Of a stretch of DNA of 64,000 bases, positions 9,081 through 16,226 are shown piece by piece; within the stretch, counting starts at the first letter, position 1; each line of letters begins with the position of its first letter. Position numbers and translations under genes: made by a program. Origin of the DNA: Paenibacillus_D sp047238105 (GTDB taxonomy: Bacteria > Bacillota > Bacilli > Paenibacillales > Paenibacillaceae); NCBI RefSeq assembly GCF_047238105.1, contig NZ_JBDFMD010000001.1, forward strand, positions 5,394,001 through 5,458,000, in the 5' to 3' direction. Under the pieces are notes generated by a model. The model was not told the DNA's origin, did not search any database, and was given only the letters and a program-made list of their open reading frames with translations.

Positions 9081-9111
9081 CCGGGGAAGGCATGCTTCGC
9101 GCCTTCCCCGG
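9081..9111 (+). other. Intercistronic stem-loop without T tract
   Basis: CCGGGGAAGGC and GCCTTCCCCGG form a perfect 11-bp stem around a nine-base loop. No T run follows, so it may stabilise or process the mRNA between the binding-protein gene and sulfatase 2 rather than terminate fully. Confidence 0.6.
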
Positions 9112-9155
9112 AAGCTTGGCGGATCAACAGTTGTGCGACAAGGAAGGAGAGGCGA

Positions 9156-10658
9156 ATGAACAAGCAACCTAATATCATCTACATCCTAGACGACGATCAT
9201 CGAGCCGAGATGCTGGGCTGTGCGGGTTATCCGGTCCTGAAAACGCCGCATCTGGATCAGCTCGCCCGGGAAGGCGTTCGTTTCACTGAAGCATTCTGCA
9301 CAAGTCCTGTCTGCACGCCCAGCAGATGCTCGCACTACCTGGGGCAGTGGGAGCGCCGGCACGGCGTAAATTTCAACAGTGAGTCCAGCCTGGCCCAGGA
9401 GGCCTGGGAGACCTCCTTTCCGATGCAGTTGAAGCAGCAGGGCTACTATGTTGGCTGGGTCGGCAAAAACCATGTGCCCGCAGGCGACGGCGGGTACGAG
9501 AGTGGCTACCTGGAGTCGGCGTTCGATTACTGGTACGGCAACCACGGGCACAGCGGTTTTTATGTGAAAGAGCTGGAGCGGGGCAAGCGCTATCAGCAAG
9601 CCGCTGCGGATACCCAGGTGGAGGTGTTCGAGGAAGGCGCGCTGCGGTTTCTGGAGCTGGCCGGGGAGCGTCCCTTCTGCCTGTGCGTGACCTTCAATCT
9701 GCCGCACAGCTTCGGTACGCAATCGATGGAGCTGCGGGAGACGGATGACGCGCTCTACGTGAGTGCTTACCGGGATCAGATGGACCAGCTGCCTCTGCCG
9801 GACACGTATATTCCCTATGAGGACATCAGTACCCCAAGACTGCCGAAGCAGGTGTACAATGGCCGCTACCTGGCATCCTACGACTATGTTAAGACGCCGG
9901 AGGCGCTCAGGGAACGGCAGATCCGGATGCTGCAGACGATCACGGGGATCGACCGGATGGTCGGCAAGCTGCGCACGGAGCTGGAGCGCAGAGGACTGGC
10001 CGATGATACGATCATCGTCTTTTCTTCCGATCACGGCATTCACCTCGGAGAGCACGGCCTCGGGGGCAAATGCTTCCTGTACGAGGAGGATCTGCGCATC
10101 CCCCTGATCGTATTCGATCCCCGTCTGCCGGAGCCGCTCCGGGGTCGGACGCTGGATCCACTGGTCGTCGTGCCTGATCTCGCGCCGACGATGCTGGAGC
10201 TGGCGGGTCTCTCCGCACCAAGCTCGATGCAGGGAAGCAGCCTTAGGCCTTGGATCTATGGAGAATCGCCGGACTGGCGCGAGGATTTCATGGCCGAGCA
10301 GCTGATGGATATTCAGAATTACCCCAAGAGCGAGTGCATCCGCACCAGGCAGTGGAAGTACATCCGTTATTTCGACCGTACCGAGGACCCGGAGCAGGAG
10401 GGCAAGCCGTATCGCGGCACTCTCGACAGCTACGACGATTTCCTGCTTGACTCGGCGGCAGGCAAGCTGAGCCCCGTCTATGAAGAGCTGTATCATCTGT
10501 CCGAGGATCCCGGCGAGCGGCTGAATCTGGCGGGTGATCCGTCTTGCAGCGCCGTGCTGGAGCAGCTTCGCAGGCGGCTGGCCGAGAGGATATCAGAGGC
10601 CAGAGGCGATCGACACCCTCCATTGACACTGCCGCTCACTGCCGGCAGGAACGTCTGA
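9156..10658 (+). CDS. Sulfatase 2 (S1 family, Cys-type)
   Basis: A 500-residue sulfatase. It begins directly with the catalytic fold: metal ligands in LDDDH (residues 11-15), formylglycine motif CTPSR with Cys53, and a second metal motif SSDHGIHLGEHGLGGK. No signal peptide is present, so it is predicted cytoplasmic. The ATG at 9156 follows GGAGAGG; a longer frame to 8985 overlaps the lipoprotein gene and was rejected. It lies in the importer A transcription unit, with sulfatase 3 about 50 bases downstream, suggesting sequential removal of different sulfate groups from the imported sugar. It is more similar in layout to sulfatases 7 and 8 than to 3. Confidence 0.94.
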   Translation: MNKQPNIIYILDDDHRAEMLGCAGYPVLKTPHLDQLAREGVRFTEAFCTSPVCTPSRCSHYLGQWERRHGVNFNSESSLAQEAWETSFPMQLKQQGYYVGWVGKNHVPAGDGGYESGYLESAFDYWYGNHGHSGFYVKELERGKRYQQAAADTQVEVFEEGALRFLELAGERPFCLCVTFNLPHSFGTQSMELRETDDALYVSAYRDQMDQLPLPDTYIPYEDISTPRLPKQVYNGRYLASYDYVKTPEALRERQIRMLQTITGIDRMVGKLRTELERRGLADDTIIVFSSDHGIHLGEHGLGGKCFLYEEDLRIPLIVFDPRLPEPLRGRTLDPLVVVPDLAPTMLELAGLSAPSSMQGSSLRPWIYGESPDWREDFMAEQLMDIQNYPKSECIRTRQWKYIRYFDRTEDPEQEGKPYRGTLDSYDDFLLDSAAGKLSPVYEELYHLSEDPGERLNLAGDPSCSAVLEQLRRRLAERISEARGDRHPPLTLPLTAGRNV

Positions 10659-10710
10659 CCGCGCCTCGGCCGCGCGAGACGGATCATTCCGAGAGGAGCA
10701 ACCTAATATC

Positions 10711-12471
10711 ATGAAAGAACGTACCAATCAACCGAATGTTGTATTTGTTATCACCGACGACCAAGGGTATGGTGATCTCGGTTGCACGGGAAACCCGCTG
10801 CTGCGGACGCCGGCGATCGACCGCTTCTACGAGCAGAGCGCGCGATTTACCGATTATCATGTCGGGCCGACGTGCGCGCCGACCAGAGCCGGCCTGATGA
10901 CCGGTCATTATGCCAATAGTACCGGCGTATGGCATACGATCGGCGGCCGCTCGCTGCTGCGCGAGGAGGAATGGACGCTCGCCTCGGCACTGCGGGAGAA
11001 TGGCTACCGGACCGGCATATTCGGCAAATGGCATCTTGGCGATGCCGTGCCGTACCGTCCCCAGGACAGAGGCTTTGAAACGACCGTAATCCATGGCGGA
11101 GGCGGCATCAGTCAGACGCCGGACTACTGGGGCAATGACTATTTTGATGATACGTATATAGTAAATGGCGAGCCGAAAGCGTTCGAAGGGTACTGCACAG
11201 ATGTCTTTTTCAGCGAAGCTATGAAGTTCATCGAACAGAACAAAGATGCGCCTTTCTTCTGTTATCTGCCGACGAATGCCCCTCATCTGCCTTACAACGT
11301 GGACGACCGTTATGCCGATCCGTATCGGGGGCTGGCGCCGGAGAACCGGGCCCGATTCTATGGCATGATCGCGAACATCGATGAAAACTTTGCCAAGCTG
11401 CGGCGGAAGCTGCAAGAGCTGTCGCTTGAGGAGCAGACCATACTCGTCTTCATGACGGACAACGGCACCAGTGCGGGAGCGACTGTCGATGGAGACGGGC
11501 ATGTGCTGGACGGCTACAACGCGGGCCTGCGGGGACTGAAGGGGTCTCCGTATGACGGAGGACACCGGGTGCCGTTTTTTATCCGCTGGCCGGCAGGCGG
11601 CATCGCGGAAGGACAAGATCACGACGAGGTCGCCGCCAATGTGGATGTGATGCCGACGATCCTTGATCTGTGCGGCGTATCCGTACCGCAAGGCCGGACC
11701 TTTCACGGCCGGTCGCTGAAGCCTCTGCTTAGCGGGGAGGAGCGGCACTGGCCGGGCCGGGCGATCGTCACCGATTCACAGCGGCTGACTGAGCCGGTCA
11801 AGTGGCGCCAGAGCGCCGTCGTCACGCGGCAGTGGAGACTCATCAACGGCAGCGAGCTGTACGATGCCTTGAAGGACAGGGCGCAGCAAGAGGATGTATC
11901 GGCCCGGTATCCGGAGGTGGTGGAGCGACTGCGCGAACATTATGAGCAGTGGTGGAGCCTGGTCTCGCTTCAGTTCGACGAGCCGATCCCGATCTCTCTC
12001 GGCAGAGGGGATGAAGAGGTTGTCCTCACCGGCCATGACTGGCGCAATGGCGATTGCAGCTGCGCCTGGAACCAGGGGCTGATCCGCCAGGGTGTCGAGG
12101 CAAACGGACACTGGGAGATCCGGGTGGAGCGCAGCGGCGAATATGCGTTCGAGCTCAGGCGCTGGCCCAGAGAAGCTGGACATGCGATGTCGGCAGGGAT
12201 CGAAGGGGATGACATCTACTGGGACAAGACGGGCGTGGCGGAGCAGTGGCGTCACTATTACACCGGCGGCAAGGCGCTGCCGCTGGCCAGGGCAAGGCTG
12301 CAGATCGGCAGCGATAAGCCGGTGGCGGAGCAGCGGATCGAGAGCGGGGCGGATGCGGTATATTTCCGTATACAGCTTCAAGAGGGCGAGACGACGCTGC
12401 AAACTTGGCTGACCGATGAAGAAGGAGAACTGGCGATCGGGGCTTATTATGTCTATGTACGCAAGCTGTAA
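10711..12471 (+). CDS. Sulfatase 3 (arylsulfatase A-like, S1) with C-terminal beta domain
   Basis: A 586-residue sulfatase with metal ligands in ITDDQGYGD (residues 14-22), formylglycine motif CAPTR with Cys55, the conserved GIFGKWHLGD, and the metal motif MTDNGTSAG. Unlike the other eight it has an extra region of about 165 residues (420-586) after the catalytic domain, predicted rich in beta strands, which is also seen in some arylsulfatase A-like proteins. No signal peptide is visible. The gene lies 52 bases after sulfatase 2 and ends at a clear terminator, closing the importer A operon. The substrate is unknown. Confidence 0.93.
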   Translation: MKERTNQPNVVFVITDDQGYGDLGCTGNPLLRTPAIDRFYEQSARFTDYHVGPTCAPTRAGLMTGHYANSTGVWHTIGGRSLLREEEWTLASALRENGYRTGIFGKWHLGDAVPYRPQDRGFETTVIHGGGGISQTPDYWGNDYFDDTYIVNGEPKAFEGYCTDVFFSEAMKFIEQNKDAPFFCYLPTNAPHLPYNVDDRYADPYRGLAPENRARFYGMIANIDENFAKLRRKLQELSLEEQTILVFMTDNGTSAGATVDGDGHVLDGYNAGLRGLKGSPYDGGHRVPFFIRWPAGGIAEGQDHDEVAANVDVMPTILDLCGVSVPQGRTFHGRSLKPLLSGEERHWPGRAIVTDSQRLTEPVKWRQSAVVTRQWRLINGSELYDALKDRAQQEDVSARYPEVVERLREHYEQWWSLVSLQFDEPIPISLGRGDEEVVLTGHDWRNGDCSCAWNQGLIRQGVEANGHWEIRVERSGEYAFELRRWPREAGHAMSAGIEGDDIYWDKTGVAEQWRHYYTGGKALPLARARLQIGSDKPVAEQRIESGADAVYFRIQLQEGETTLQTWLTDEEGELAIGAYYVYVRKL

Positions 12472-12484
12472 TACCGCAGAGCGC

Positions 12485-12510
12485 AGCCGGCGGAGACCGC
12501 CGGCTTGTTT
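12485..12510 (+). terminator. Rho-independent terminator after sulfatase 3
   Basis: AGCCGGCGG and CCGCCGGCT form a 9-bp GC-rich stem with an AGA loop, followed by TGTTT. It closes the importer A/sulfatase unit. Confidence 0.75.
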
Positions 12511-12543
12511 GCCCTGCCATCCGCGAAGCAAGGGGGAGAGGCT

Positions 12544-13401
12544 ATGGGAAGGCTGGAGCATGCGGGAGGCGGCCTGGGAGAGATGCAGATGCATCCCAAA
12601 TTCGTCTATCGGTGGATACGCAGAAGCGGGTGGCGCATGGAGCAGGCGCGCAATCCCTATATGGCGTTCTGGCTGGTGCTGGGCGGCGAAGGGCGGCTCA
12701 CCCTGCACAACGAGCAGTACAAGGTAAGGGAAGGGGATCTGGTATCGATCCCCCCGAATGAAACGTTCGATGCCGAGCATGCGGGAGATGGGGATGCGGC
12801 GCTGGAGTACATGGCGATCGGTTGCGATTGTCGGGTCGGCTCGCTTCATCTGAGCGAATATTATCCGGTCCGGCCGGTGGCTCCGATCGATACATTGAAG
12901 GAGCGCATGGAGCTGCAGCACATATTCGCTGAGCTGCAGGGACGGTGGGAGCCCTTCGTCAGGCAGGCGCGGCCGGAGCTGGCGGAGTACATCCGCATAC
13001 AGTCGCTTCTTCATCATTGGCTTGCCATGGCGCTCCACCACCTGCTGCCCGGCCCCGCAGCCAGGCCGCGGGCAGTGGACGAGCGGGTCGAGCGCTTGTG
13101 CTCGCTGCTCCGCGAGCGTTATGCCGACAAGTGGACGCTGCGCGAGATGGCCGCCGCGGTGCATCTGAGCGAGAGCCATCTGCGCTGCCTGTTCAAGCGG
13201 AGCCTGCAGCTCACGCCTATGGCGTATCTGCTCCGGGTCAGATTGCTGAAGGCGAAGGAGCAGATGCAGCGGACCGACGAGCCGATCCGGATGATTGCGG
13301 AAGTGACCGGCTTTGAGGACTGGAATTACTTTAGCCGGGTTTTCCGCAAAGTTGAAGGCGTCGCACCCAGCGTATACCGGCGCAAGCATGCCGCGACGTA
13401 A
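12544..13401 (+). CDS. AraC-family transcriptional regulator with cupin sensor
   Basis: A 285-residue one-component regulator. The N-terminal half contains a cupin-type ligand pocket (LGGEGRLTLHNEQYKVREGD, then IPPNE), and the last ~100 residues carry an AraC double helix-turn-helix ending VFRKVEGVAPSVYRRKH. The ATG at 12544 is preceded by GGGGGAGAGG at good spacing. It is convergent with sulfatase 4, whose stop lies two bases beyond its own stop. It probably senses an intracellular sugar and regulates one of the adjacent sulfatase or glycosidase units; the target is not determinable here. Confidence 0.9.
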   Translation: MGRLEHAGGGLGEMQMHPKFVYRWIRRSGWRMEQARNPYMAFWLVLGGEGRLTLHNEQYKVREGDLVSIPPNETFDAEHAGDGDAALEYMAIGCDCRVGSLHLSEYYPVRPVAPIDTLKERMELQHIFAELQGRWEPFVRQARPELAEYIRIQSLLHHWLAMALHHLLPGPAARPRAVDERVERLCSLLRERYADKWTLREMAAAVHLSESHLRCLFKRSLQLTPMAYLLRVRLLKAKEQMQRTDEPIRMIAEVTGFEDWNYFSRVFRKVEGVAPSVYRRKHAAT

Positions 13402-13403
13402 CG

Positions 13404-14867
13404 CTACAGGCCCATCCGCTCATATTGCTCGGGCGGGGCATCGGAGGCTGCCATGAGCGTCTTCATGAGCTGCATCATCCTGCGCTCTGCGGCGGGGTCG
13501 TCGATCGGCCGTCGCTGCTGGGGGTCGGCAGCCGTGTCATAGAGCGCAGTAGGAAGGGTGGCAGCCTGGACCGGCCGCGGGACGGCGTCCATCTTCAGCA
13601 GGCGGCAGCCCTTGGTGAAGGACAACGGCCCGGACAGCTCGGCTGTGCGCAGCATGTCCAGCGAAGTGAAGGCCCGGTCGGTGCCATGACCGGTGGGCAT
13701 CAGCGTATATTCGTACAGTGGCTTGTTGTCCGCCGTTGACGGCGCGCGCATATACACATAACGTCCATCGGTACAGTTGATCTGGCCGCCGAAGATGCCG
13801 AACAGCGCGGCCTCGCGCACCGGCGTATCTCGGGCGATCGTGTCGCGCAGCGGGCGGCCGGTCATGGTGTCCGGGATGGCTACCCCGAACCAGTCCAGCA
13901 GCGTCGGCGCCAGATCGATGGTCTGGACGAGGCTGTCCCGCCTCACGCCTGCCGCGCCGGACCGGGGGTCCCAGATGTACAGCGGCAGCCGGACCATCTC
14001 ATTGTAGTAAGGCATCTTCGTCTTCGCCCACCATCCATGTTCGCCGAGCAGGAAGCCGTGATCGGTATTGACGATCAGCATCGTATCCTCCCACAGGCCC
14101 AGCTCATCCATCGTATCCAGCACCTGCCCGAGGTACGCGTCGCACATGCTGAGCAGCGCCGCATATTCATAGCGGATGTGCTCGATCTGCTCCGGGCTGT
14201 GTCCTTCGGTACGGCCATAGGGAGGCCAGTCGAATAACGGCCCGTCATAGCTATGCGGGTACAGCGCCTTGTACTTCTCGCTGCTGAAAAAGGGCTCATG
14301 GGGATCGAAGGTCTCGATCTGCACGAACCAGTCGTCCTTGCCGGCCTGGGAGCGGATAAAGTCCAGACCGAGCTCGAACGTCAGCTTCTGCGAGTGGCGG
14401 TCCTCGTCCGGCATCTGCAGTCGGTTGGCCCAGTTGATGCGCATATCCGGGGCATTCAGGTGCTCGGGCACATCGGCCTCGTCTGCGGGCGCCTTCCAGT
14501 GATCGAACTCCTGCCCGCGGACGATCTCCCAGCTGGCGTATCGGTTGTGGTAGGTCGCTCCGCCATCCTCCCAGTAGTGGTAATGGTCGGTGACCAGGTG
14601 TGTATAGATGCCGTGCTCTTTGAGCTTCTCCGGCATGGATTCGTCGTATGGCTCCAGCGGTCCCCAGCTCCCATGCAGGAAGTTGTAGCGCCCGGTATGC
14701 AGCTCCCGCCGGGCAGGCATGCAGGGCAGACTGCCGGCATAGCAGTTGTCGAACTGCGCGGAGCGCTCGGCGAGCCTGCGGAACTGCGGCGTATGCGTCC
14801 AGTCGCAGCCGTACGAGGAGAGCAGGTGGCGATTCAGGGAGTCGAACATGATCATAATAGCTTTCAT
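13404..14867 (-). CDS. Sulfatase 4 (S1 family, CMPAR type)
   Basis: A 487-residue sulfatase with formylglycine motif CMPAR (Cys49). The N-terminus is MFDSLNRH instead of the usual DD pair, and the second metal motif is NTDHGFLLGEHGWWAK. It is a close paralogue of sulfatase 5 at 28784: both share the N-terminal layout, the tract LHTGRYNFLH, the YYWEDGGATYH-like region and ETFDPHEPF. No signal peptide is present, so it is predicted cytoplasmic. It is divergent from the beta-propeller enzyme gene at 15086 and probably shares a control region with it. The substrate may be a sulfated sugar rather than an aryl sulfate, but this is inference. Confidence 0.94.
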   Translation of the reverse strand: MKAIMIMFDSLNRHLLSSYGCDWTHTPQFRRLAERSAQFDNCYAGSLPCMPARRELHTGRYNFLHGSWGPLEPYDESMPEKLKEHGIYTHLVTDHYHYWEDGGATYHNRYASWEIVRGQEFDHWKAPADEADVPEHLNAPDMRINWANRLQMPDEDRHSQKLTFELGLDFIRSQAGKDDWFVQIETFDPHEPFFSSEKYKALYPHSYDGPLFDWPPYGRTEGHSPEQIEHIRYEYAALLSMCDAYLGQVLDTMDELGLWEDTMLIVNTDHGFLLGEHGWWAKTKMPYYNEMVRLPLYIWDPRSGAAGVRRDSLVQTIDLAPTLLDWFGVAIPDTMTGRPLRDTIARDTPVREAALFGIFGGQINCTDGRYVYMRAPSTADNKPLYEYTLMPTGHGTDRAFTSLDMLRTAELSGPLSFTKGCRLLKMDAVPRPVQAATLPTALYDTAADPQQRRPIDDPAAERRMMQLMKTLMAASDAPPEQYERMGL

Positions 14868-14943
14868 ACGTCATCACCTTCCAGTTGATTGATTTCTCTA
14901 TCTACGATAATGCATTCAGATCTGTACAGGAACGCAGAAGACG

Positions 14944-15012
14944 CCGGGATAGTAGGACGATCCGACTTTGATTGTCTTGGACGCAGGAGGCGAAGAATCG
15001 TTGAATCGTCCT
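14944..15012. promoter_or_regulatory. Inverted-repeat cluster in divergent sulfatase 4 / beta-propeller promoter region
   Basis: AGGACGATCC at 14954-14963 and its inverted partner GAATCGTCCT at 15003-15012 differ at one position. The nonamer CCGGGATAG at 14944-14952 recurs in the other divergent region at 21215-21223. These may be operators for AraC/YesN-type regulators; the role is inferred from position only. Confidence 0.3.
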
Positions 15013-15085
15013 ATTTAATCCTTCTTTCGTGTCTCGTGCGAGGCGATGCGAAGGAGGTACACTGACTGGGAAAGGAGAGATTCGC

Positions 15086-16129
15086 GTGAGCAGTTCATTC
15101 TATCAGAGACTCGGAGACGCGCCTGTCGGCGGAGGCTTCGAGCTGGACGATTACTGGGTGTGGTGCGGTTCCCCGGTCCGGGGAGAGGATGGGCGATACC
15201 ATCTGTTCGCCTCGCGCTGGCCCAAGGCGCTGACATTCTCGCCCCACTGGCTGACCAACTCGGAGATTGTCCGGGCCTCCTCGGATACGCCTGTCGGCCC
15301 CTACCGGTTCGAAGAGGTGGTGCTGGGGGAGCGGGACGCAGCATTGTGGGACGGCGGGATGCAGCACAATCCGACGATTCATTATTATAACGGCACTTAT
15401 TATTTGTATTATGTCGGAACCACCTACACCGGCGGCAGACCCTCTCCAGAGGCGCCGGAGCTTGTGCGCTCGCCGAAGGCGCTGGAGGCCAGAGCCAATC
15501 AGCGGATCGGACTCGCCACCTCTTCCTCGGTATTCGGTCCCTGGAAGCGAAGCGATACGCCGATCCTGGAGCCTCGTCAGGGAAGGTGGGATGCGCTCAT
15601 GACGACCAATCCGGCGCCCTGGATCCGGGAGGACGGCAGCGTGCTGCTAGTCTACAAATCGGCGGCGGATCAGCAAGACCTGCTCAGGTTCGGCATCGCC
15701 CGGGCGCCGCATCCGACAGGACCTTACGAACGCGCATCCGAGGAGCCGATCTTCCGCTTCGACGAGACGGGGGATCATATCGAGGATGGCTATATCTGGT
15801 GGTCGGCAGGCAAGCGCCGTTACGAGCTGATTATGAAAGACATGAAGGGAGGACTGAGCGGAGAGCTGCACGCTGGCGTTCATGCGTACTCCGCAGACGG
15901 CTTGTCGTGGACGCTGTCCCAGCCGCCCAAGGCCTATTCGCGCCGTGTGCGCTGGGATGACGGGAGCGTGACGGTCCAGGCGAGCTTTGAACGGCCGCAG
16001 CTGCTGCTGGAGAACGGCGAGCCTGCCTATCTGTTCGCGGCAACGGCCGAGGGACCGGGCGGGTTCGACACGGCAGTCCGCACCTGGAACATGGTGATCC
16101 CGCTTCTGGCCGAAAGAGAGGAGCCGTAG
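15086..16129 (+). CDS. GH43/GH117-like five-bladed beta-propeller glycosidase
   Basis: A 347-residue protein with the beta-propeller pattern of the GH43/62/32/68/117/130 superfamily: an opening DDYWVWCGSPV segment, repeated blade motifs such as GGMQHNPTIHYYNGTYYLYYVG, LATSSSVFGPWKR, and IEDGYIWWSAGKRRYELI. It most resembles an uncharacterised group annotated only as glycoside hydrolase family protein, so specificity is open. I chose the GTG at 15086, which has AAAGGAG eight bases upstream; an in-frame GTG at 15029 has no good site. There is no signal peptide, so it should act in the cytoplasm on imported, perhaps desulfated, oligosaccharides. It lies divergent from sulfatase 4 and upstream of the GH10 gene. 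Confidence 0.8.
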   Translation: MSSSFYQRLGDAPVGGGFELDDYWVWCGSPVRGEDGRYHLFASRWPKALTFSPHWLTNSEIVRASSDTPVGPYRFEEVVLGERDAALWDGGMQHNPTIHYYNGTYYLYYVGTTYTGGRPSPEAPELVRSPKALEARANQRIGLATSSSVFGPWKRSDTPILEPRQGRWDALMTTNPAPWIREDGSVLLVYKSAADQQDLLRFGIARAPHPTGPYERASEEPIFRFDETGDHIEDGYIWWSAGKRRYELIMKDMKGGLSGELHAGVHAYSADGLSWTLSQPPKAYSRRVRWDDGSVTVQASFERPQLLLENGEPAYLFAATAEGPGGFDTAVRTWNMVIPLLAEREEP

Positions 16130-16226
16130 TCCGGCTCTTCCCGCAAAGGAGGTGAACCCGGTTTAGGCGTCAGGCAGACAACCGCTCAGGCGGACTATTA
16201 TTTGAATCAAGGGAGGATGCAGGGCT

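Noticed and set aside
7495..9093. A 532-codon open frame antisense to the importer A lipoprotein gene
   Set aside because: Shadow frame; the plus strand encodes a clear lipoprotein with lipobox and calcium loop.
11776..13389. A 537-codon minus-strand frame across the end of sulfatase 3 and the AraC gene
   Set aside because: It spans two good plus-strand genes and a terminator, and shows no recognisable domain.
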